The notes under the pieces were generated by a model. The model was not told where the DNA came from. It saw nothing but the letters and a program-made list of their open reading frames with translations, and ran no database searches. From assembly GCA_039707465.1 (NCBI GenBank), contig CM077648.1, positions 26,353,119 through 26,417,118 on the forward strand: a DNA stretch of 64,000 bases. Direction: 5' to 3'. Position numbers and translations under genes: made by a program. Positions within the stretch are counted from its first letter, which is position 1. Every line of letters starts with the position of its first letter. Positions 57,883 to 64,000 of the stretch are shown here, in pieces. This stretch comes from Rhabdophis nuchalis. Taxonomy: Eukaryota; Chordata; Lepidosauria; Squamata; Natricidae.

Positions 57883-58797
57883 AATAATGTGATGGTATCT
57901 GGGAAGCTGCTGAATGCAGGGGCATCTACACAGAAGAGTTTAAATAGTCAAGATAACTATTTAACAAGTTAGTGTGATTGAAACCCTGCTCTGTTCATAT
58001 GTGTGACAATGTGATATATGTAAAAACTGCATGGGGCTTCAGTCACAAGATTACAGTTGCCATTGTGAGTTTTTTTATGCCCCTGCAGATGTTCAATTCC
58101 ATGAAAGCTGTTAATTACGCAAATGTCTCTTATCAAATAAAGGTATGAAAGATATTAGAATTCATCCTAGCTGTACAGTTGGAAAGAACCAACTGAGAAA
58201 GCACATTAGAATGTCATCAACATGGTTGAAATGTAATTCAAGATGGTTAGCATTTGCAAAGAAATATCTAAGACAGAAGAATCTTGCTGTAGATTCAGTC
58301 TGTTTCAACCTGGAGTGCTTGCTTGTTTTCATCTTGAGGATAAACCTTTAACTAATTCAGTTCAAATTTTGATAGAGATCTAGTTCCCCAGCTTTTATTG
58401 ATTGTAAATAACGCACCATATTCTTATGATTAAAACTGAGCCAAAATTAACTATTTTAACATTGCGTAAATAAGAGCACTTGGCTAAATAGTGTATTTTC
58501 AATTATTTCATACTTTCCAATTATAGATATTTTTCTGTATTTTTACAAAATATGATAAAGTTGTCCTAGAATGAACAGCAAGTGGGATGTTTCTAATTTC
58601 CATAATATGATTAAAATAAAAATTACTGCGATAAATTAATTCTTCCCCATTTGATTGAATCTCAACATAAATAAGTCTATCCATTAATCCATCTAAGAAT
58701 ATAAATAGATTTGTAGAGCCAGCTAATGTAGCAATTTATGTTCTGCAGTGGGCCAGCAGATGCCTTGGGAAGCCTACCCAAATAGGCTGCAAAATCA
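57883..58797. other. Intergenic sequence, nothing recognised
   Basis: AT-rich; no nameable feature. Confidence 0.5.
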
Positions 58798-58812
58798 ACA
58801 ACCATTTCATGT

Positions 58813-59158
58813 CCCAAAGGTGCCTTTTCAAAAGGCAACTGAACTTACTTGGTTTTTGCTTGAAGATGTTTAGCTTTTCATCCAAGTTCTGAACTGAAGG
58901 AACCTACTGGATGAGAAGTGAAATGTCTTCAAGCCAAAACAAAGAAAGTCCAGTTGCATTTTGAAAAAGCACCTTCGGGACAGCCATGATCTAGAACAGG
59001 GGTTCCCAAACTTGGCAACTTGAAGACTTGTGGACTTCAACTTCCAGAATTCTCCAGCCAGCGCTGCTCGCTGGAGAATTCTGGGAGTAGAAGTCCACAA
59101 GTCTTCAAGTTGCTAAGTTTGGGAACCCCTGATCTAGAATGACTGAGAATCTCCATAG
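58813..59158. mobile_element. Penelope-like fold-back insertion, split by a hAT
   Basis: Left arm antisense (cccaaaggtgccttttcaaa), right arm sense (ttttgaaaaagcaccttcgg) ending in ctgagaatctccatag. The 15-bp sequence acaaccatttcatgt is repeated exactly at 58798-58812 and 59159-59173, a target duplication of typical Penelope size. The right arm contains a 135-bp hAT. Confidence 0.85.
58997..59131. mobile_element. Palindromic hAT MITE (135 bp) inside a PLE
   Basis: Inverted repeat around a centre near 59064; ends caggggttcccaaacttggc and taagtttgggaacccctg. Exact 8-bp duplication atctagaa at 58989-58996 and 59132-59139. Confidence 0.95.
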
Positions 59159-59248
59159 ACAACCATTTCATGTTGTTTTTAGGATTCCATTAAGTGTTTA
59201 GATTAGAAATTTGCCAAGCATTGAATTGTTTAGCAACTGTCCAGCATG

Positions 59249-59369
59249 TCTATGGAGATTCTCAGTCATCCAGGTCATGGTTATCCCAAAGATGCTTTTT
59301 CAAGAGGAAACTGGACTTTCTGGACTTTCCAGAAAGTCCAGTTGTCTCTTGAAAAAACACTTTTGGGAC
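59249..59369. mobile_element. Penelope-like fold-back insertion (121 bp)
   Basis: Antisense arm (tctatggagattctcagtca ... gaaactggactttctgg) then sense arm (ccagaaagtccagttgtctc ... acttttgggac). The 14-bp sequence aactgtccagcatg is repeated exactly at 59235-59248 and 59370-59383. Confidence 0.88.
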
Positions 59370-59383
59370 AACTGTCCAGCATG

Positions 59384-60343
59384 CTTGCCTATCAGAAAGT
59401 GACTGCCATAGATGATGAAGCATCAATTGTGAAATATTTACCCTACTCAACCTATCAAGATATTTTCCCCCAACACATGAAGCCATTTTACTATTGCTTA
59501 TAGTTGTCCTTTTTCAGGGTAGGTGGACTTACTTCCAAATAACATATGAGATCCATTTGAATCCCAAAGGTATTCTTGAAATAAGGATTAATGTTGAAAG
59601 ATCGAGTTTTTTGTTTTTGAGCATGGCAGCTTCTCATTATTAATTAAAATAATCCAGTGTAAAACGTCGATGGGCCAGGAACCTTATATGTGGAAAGGAA
59701 AGTGGTTGCAGGCAAACTGTACCATATTCCCATCCCTCCATGTTGGGGGTTTTAGTTTTCACTCCTTGAATTAAGTGTAGATTTGAGTTATTGAATTGAT
59801 ACTTCTTAGATGTTTTTCTTAACTTTTTTTTGTTCTGTTATTGTTCAGATAATTCCTGCTATTGAAATAGGGATGAATGCCATCATTCATGGAACAATTC
59901 TGGTGGATTTACAATAGATACTGGATGCTGCTGTGTTCAGAGCATACAGAGTAAAGCTGCTTTAGAGGAATTATCCATGTTCAATGCTCTTGATCCTCAG
60001 GCCAACTGTAAAGCATCCAGATGTCTATGAGATGTGATGCCCCCACTGTCTCCAGGGGACTGTCTGTGTTCGACTTTTGTCCTTCCTAGCAGGTGGTTAC
60101 CAAGCAACAATGTGGCTTCAGAATTTTATTTTTTCATCAACTGGGTGGCTGTATTAATCACAGCTGCTGCTTTTAAGGAGGAAAAGGGCAAAATCTAGAA
60201 AGGAAGTTCTTATTTGAACAGATCTAATAGGAAGAGATTATTCACAGGGCCGTGATAAGGCTGTTTACATTTGGAAGTGATGAAGAACCATATGGACCCC
60301 ATAAGGATCATCTCTTCCAGTCCTCATAAGACGAAGTCTTCAT
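59384..60343. other. Intergenic sequence, nothing recognised
   Basis: No nameable feature. Confidence 0.5.
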
Positions 60344-61269
60344 CAGGGGTGGGTTTCAAAAACATTTTCTACCGGTTTGGTGGGCGTGGATAGGTGAGGG
60401 GGCATGTGACTTGAGTGGGTGTGGCCAACTTGACATCACTCACGCACGTGCACATTCAGTCACATGCCCCCCCCCACCTAGCCACGCCCACCGAACTTTA
60501 TGTTTTGCCAGCTGGAAACCTGGCAAAGAAGCATCACTTTCTCCGGTGCCACGGCTGTTTCTACGTCAGCGCCGTGCCTTCCCGCTATGAACTGATGCCT
60601 CAGGAGGGAAGGAAAGAAGCCGGTCTTGGGAGAGACCTTCCCTCCCCCTCCAGAGAGTCCATGTGGGGAGAGAGGAGGCAGGCTGGTTTGAATGCAGGCA
60701 CATGGTTTTTGGCTTTTCGCTCGTTGGGGCAGGCACAGCAAGATGCATGTTATAGCAGTGCCTGCGCCGCCTGCCTGGGTGAAGATAGCATGTGGGTAGG
60801 CAGGTTTTTCTTCCCTCTTTCTCTCTCTCTGCCCACCTGCCTCCTGCTGCTTTTCCTCCCGCTCCTCCCCTGCATTGCCTGGTCACAAGGGCAAAAGAAA
60901 CTATGGCGGGGGGTTAAGCAGAGATAAGAGGATGCCCAGAGGACTGCTCACCTTTGCCCTTGGCAGCGGGGGCTGCTTTCTCGTGGACATCCTTTCTTTC
61001 TCTGGCCCCTCTCCTTCCCTCGCTTGCCCTGGTGGCACCCTGGCAGTAGCAGCTGAGGGAAGGGGGGGGGGGTCTAGGCTAGCATGAATGCTTACCTGTG
61101 TGTGGGCAGGAGAAGGCAGTTCTGTGGATGCACATGGTGAAGGCGAGCATCGGAGTGGCTTGGTTTGGGGGTGTGGCCGGCCAGCCGTCACTACCGGTTC
61201 AGCAAACCAGATCCAATTACCACTACCAGTTCCCCCGAACCAGTCTGAACTGGGAGCAACCCAACTCTG
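60344..61269. mobile_element. Large GC-rich hAT-type non-autonomous element or composite
   Basis: Ends caggggtgggtttcaaaaac and gggagcaacccaactctg fit the hAT family at 47512, but the flanking 8-mers do not match, so this may be two elements or have one wrong boundary. The interior is GC-rich (unlike the flanks), with 'gggcgtgg' / 'ccacgccc' inverted motifs near the left end and a 170-codon frame (60415-60927). That frame has no recognisable domain, so I do not call it a gene. Confidence 0.55.
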
Positions 61270-61369
61270 TGGGTTTTCTTTCTAATATTGCACATAAAGC
61301 CATTTGATGAAGCATTTTCTGTCAGAGGCAGAGGAGTTTGGAAATGACAAAAGTATACATGCATAAAAT

Positions 61370-61677
61370 CAGGGGTGTCAAACTCAAGGCCTGAGAAGCA
61401 GATCAGGCCCACAGGATACTTAGATCTGACCTGCAGCGCTGCCCTGGAAACTGTGACGGACTGGCCCACGGTGCCTCTGCCAGCAAAAACAGCGTTTCTG
61501 AGTTCCCGCTTGTGGCCCTCCTGAGCTCCATTTTCTCTGGCAGAGCACTTGGGCCACCACAGGCGCCCCTGACATGAGTGATGCCAAGCTGGCCATGCCC
61601 ATCCTGGCCACACGCACTCCGTCCTGTCCCCCCGAGGTCAAACACAACTCTCAACAAAATTTAGTTTATCACCCCTG
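61370..61677. mobile_element. hAT-type non-autonomous element (308 bp)
   Basis: Ends caggggtgtcaaactcaagg and tagtttatcacccctg. Exact 8-bp duplication cataaaat at 61362-61369 and 61678-61685. Same family as 50239-50577. Confidence 0.93.
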
Positions 61678-61685
61678 CATAAAAT

Positions 61686-62170
61686 AGAAAGTTGTGTCCT
61701 CCCAAGTCTTCATTATGGCATTGTCAAAATCCAGCTTCACACATTACACACTGTTTTGGTTTGGATTCCAAGTGTTTCAGCCCCCTTATTTGTTTTGCAG
61801 GAAACTGCCACATAACTATAATTTGTATTCAGTGCAGACTTTCTTTTCCTTTTGGCCCCTATTGTTCTACTTGGGTTGGTAATAAAACCCTTTTTCTTAC
61901 TAGCTTTGCATTAGTCCCATGTGTAAAAGGAGCCTGATTCTGCATATGTGCTGCTTGTTCCTGACATGGTGCTAAATATATCCAATTAGATGAAGCAGAT
62001 CCTTGCAACATCTGCAGCTGTCTCTCCTACAAGATTAGAAGGTCTGTTCAGAACAGCTTCCCATACTTTTCTGTATTGCAAGAGTGAAGAACCCGTGACC
62101 AGATGTTGCTGCACCTCTTGTGATTGGATTATTTTGACTGAGATACTTGGGAATGATAGTTGCAAGGATT
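61686..62170. other. Intergenic sequence, nothing recognised
   Basis: No nameable feature. Confidence 0.5.
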
Positions 62171-62845
62171 TTACAATACAATACAATACAATACAATACA
62201 ATACAATACAATAGCAGAGTTGGAAGGGACCTTAGAGGTCATCTAGTCCAACTCCCTGCCCAGGCAGGAAGCCCTATACCATTTCAGACAAATGGCTATC
62301 CAACATCTTTTTAAAGACTTGCAGTGTTGGGGCCTTCACAACTTCTGGAGGCAAGCTGTTCCACTGATTAATTGTTCTAACTGTCAGGAAATTTCTCCTC
62401 AGTTCTAAGTTGCTTCTCTCCTTGATTAGTTTCCACCCATTGCTTCTTGTTCTGCCCTCAGGTGCCCTGGAGAATAGTTTGACTCCCTCTTCTTTGTGGC
62501 AGCCTCTGAGATATTGGAACACTGCTATCATGTATACCCTAGTCCTTCTTTTCATTAAACTAGACATACCCAGTTCCTGCAACCGTTCCTCATATATTTT
62601 AGTCTCTAGTCCCTTAATCATCTTTGTTGCTCTCCTCTGCACTCTTTCTAGAATCTCCACATCTTTTCTACATCGTGGCGACCAAAACTGAATGCAGTAT
62701 TCCAAATGTGACCTTACCAAGGCATTATACAGTGGTATTAACACTTCACGTGATCTTGATTCTATCCCTCTGTTTATGCAGCCTAGAACTGTGTTGGGTT
62801 TTTTGGCAGCTGCTGCACATTGCTGGCTCATATTTAAATATTTTG
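62171..62845 (-). mobile_element. CR1 LINE 3' fragment with open ORF2 C-terminus
   Basis: The minus-strand frame 62831-62274 encodes 185 residues of the CR1 ORF2 C-terminal region: SHLEYCIQFWSPRCRKDVEIL, RRATKMIKGLE, and RRNFLTVRTINQWNSLP up to LDSHLSEMV, stop. The 3' UTR ends in (GTATT)n, seen as (AATAC)n at 62173-62212. It starts after the RT catalytic core, so it is inactive. The surviving frame suggests fairly recent insertion. Confidence 0.92.
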
Positions 62846-63734
62846 CTACACCTTTTGTAAAAAAAAGGAAAAAAAGGTCCTACTAATACAAGGGAAGAGT
62901 GACAGACATTTGACTATTTATATTTTTTAATTGTTTTTCATGTTTTGTACTATGTGTGTAGTTGCCTTATGGGGGGGGGGGGAGATGATACTATTTATGA
63001 ATGTGAGATGGGCAACTATATAAATGAAGTACAGTAAATATGTATTTTGCTAAAAACTCATACTTTAGGAAATTGGATGAAAGTGTATCAGTTTTGTTAC
63101 TCAATGTAGAATTATTTCCTTTTTTCATATGACTTTTATTAAAAAATTTAAAAAATAAAGTGAAAACTAACAAGAACTAATATAAACCAAAGAAAGAAAG
63201 GAAAAATAATAACGAAGTCAACGCTGCAAAAATAAAAGAATAAAAAGAAATAGAAATAGCTTCAGTTTTCTTCAAGCAGTTATAAGTCCAACTATTTTCC
63301 TATGCAGTAATAGGAGGTGTGAGATGTTCTGTGCTAACCAAGCTATGTTAACTGAGAAATCCCAATGTGGTTTTTATCCACGTGATGGTGGTGATGTTAT
63401 CAATTTAGCCGTGTCTGGATTATTCTTGGCAATTCTATGAAGCAGGTCTCTCCACAGCTAGCAAGAATATCACAGCAAGGTTACTATCAGGGAAATTGAT
63501 GAAGAACATTTTACACAGGTATTGAAGGAATTATCTGAGAGCTACTTGCAACACAGTTCAGGTTCTAAGTAAGCACTTTCTGCCTTATGGTGATGCCTTG
63601 GAAAACTTAATTTGGGAGTGCCTTATTTTGCCAGAAAGTCACTATGTGATGGCCCTAGAGAGAACCTTCTTGAGGGTCGTCTCCAATTAATTGAGTAGTC
63701 TTGTTAATGTATGTAGCCTCTTTAACCCTTGGGC
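62846..63734. other. Intergenic sequence, nothing recognised
   Basis: AT-rich, with a G homopolymer at about 62971-62981. No nameable feature. Confidence 0.5.
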
Positions 63735-64000
63735 GGCTGAACACCACCACATGTTTATTGGACCCGTGTCCCTCCTGGTTGGTACTGGCCTCCCGGGAGG
63801 TTACACGAGGCTGGCTCCAGGGAATTGTCAACGCTTCTTTGAGTGAGGGGTTTCTGCCGGCCGCCTTGAAAGAGGCGGTGGTGAGGCCCCTTCTCAAGAA
63901 GCCCTCCCTGGACCCGGCTGTGTTGGCCAACTACCGTCCTGTCTCCAACCTCCAATTTCTTGCGAAGGTTGTTGAGAGTGTGGTGGCGCGGCAGCTCCCT
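63735..64000 (+). mobile_element. L2-clade LINE, 5'-truncated, continues past window edge
   Basis: Open from about 63745 to the edge, encoding LLDPCPSWLVLASREVTRGW, LPAALKEAVVRPLLKKPSLD and YRPVSNLQFLAKVVESVVAR. It is closely similar to 44037-44175 joined to 44763-44890. It shows the uninterrupted sequence at the site where the 43429 copy carries its antisense insertion. Confidence 0.9.

Noticed and set aside
60415..60927. 170-codon frame with an apparent signal-like Leu-rich segment
   Set aside because: It starts in a hAT terminus and crosses CT-rich sequence; no recognisable domain and no splice or promoter context.

Overview
The window is vertebrate nuclear DNA from a squamate reptile, most likely a snake. 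The evidence is the repeat content: Sauria-type tRNA-headed SINEs, CR1 copies with (AATAG)n or (AATAC)n tails, L2-clade LINEs, Penelope-like elements, solo LTRs, very many short hAT and TA-type DNA transposons, and long microsatellites. There are no bacterial-type operons and almost all long open frames are repeat-derived or chance.

One host gene is recognisable. It lies on the minus strand: the first two coding exons of a transmembrane collagen that best fits COL25A1 (collagen XXV, CLAC-P). Exon 1 (36063-35746) encodes a short cytoplasmic tail, a signal-anchor helix and the start of a coiled coil, and ends in a CAG/GTGAGG donor. Exon 2 (33188-33119) continues in frame, carries a furin-type RTVR site, and ends in a phase-1 donor just where the collagen repeat should begin. 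A GC-rich, CpG-dense block (about 35.78-37.35 kb) surrounds exon 1 and is the presumed promoter. Intron 1 is about 2.6 kb; intron 2 runs off the left edge, so about 33 kb of the window is intron 2. Everything right of about 37.4 kb is presumed 5' intergenic sequence.

Intron 2 (1-33118) is AT-rich, with long repeat-poor stretches. Its main insertion is a 2.58-kb minus-strand L1-type element (12331-14909) flanked by a perfect 15-bp target duplication. It carries only an ORF1-like frame, no reverse transcriptase, and a polypurine minisatellite in its 3' region. Other insertions are Penelope-like remnants, SINEs interrupted by younger elements, a (GGA)n(GAA)n tract and a (ATAAT)n tract of about 290 bp.

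The right half (37.4-64 kb) is a dense repeat landscape. An L2-clade LINE (43429-46368) is split by an antisense L2 fragment. Three solo LTRs of one family lie within 10 kb. Three palindromic hAT MITEs are each exactly 135 bp. Several stacked insertions can be ordered in time from exact target duplications. A second L2-clade LINE runs off the right edge. I saw no complete autonomous element, no tRNA or rRNA gene and no CRISPR-like array.
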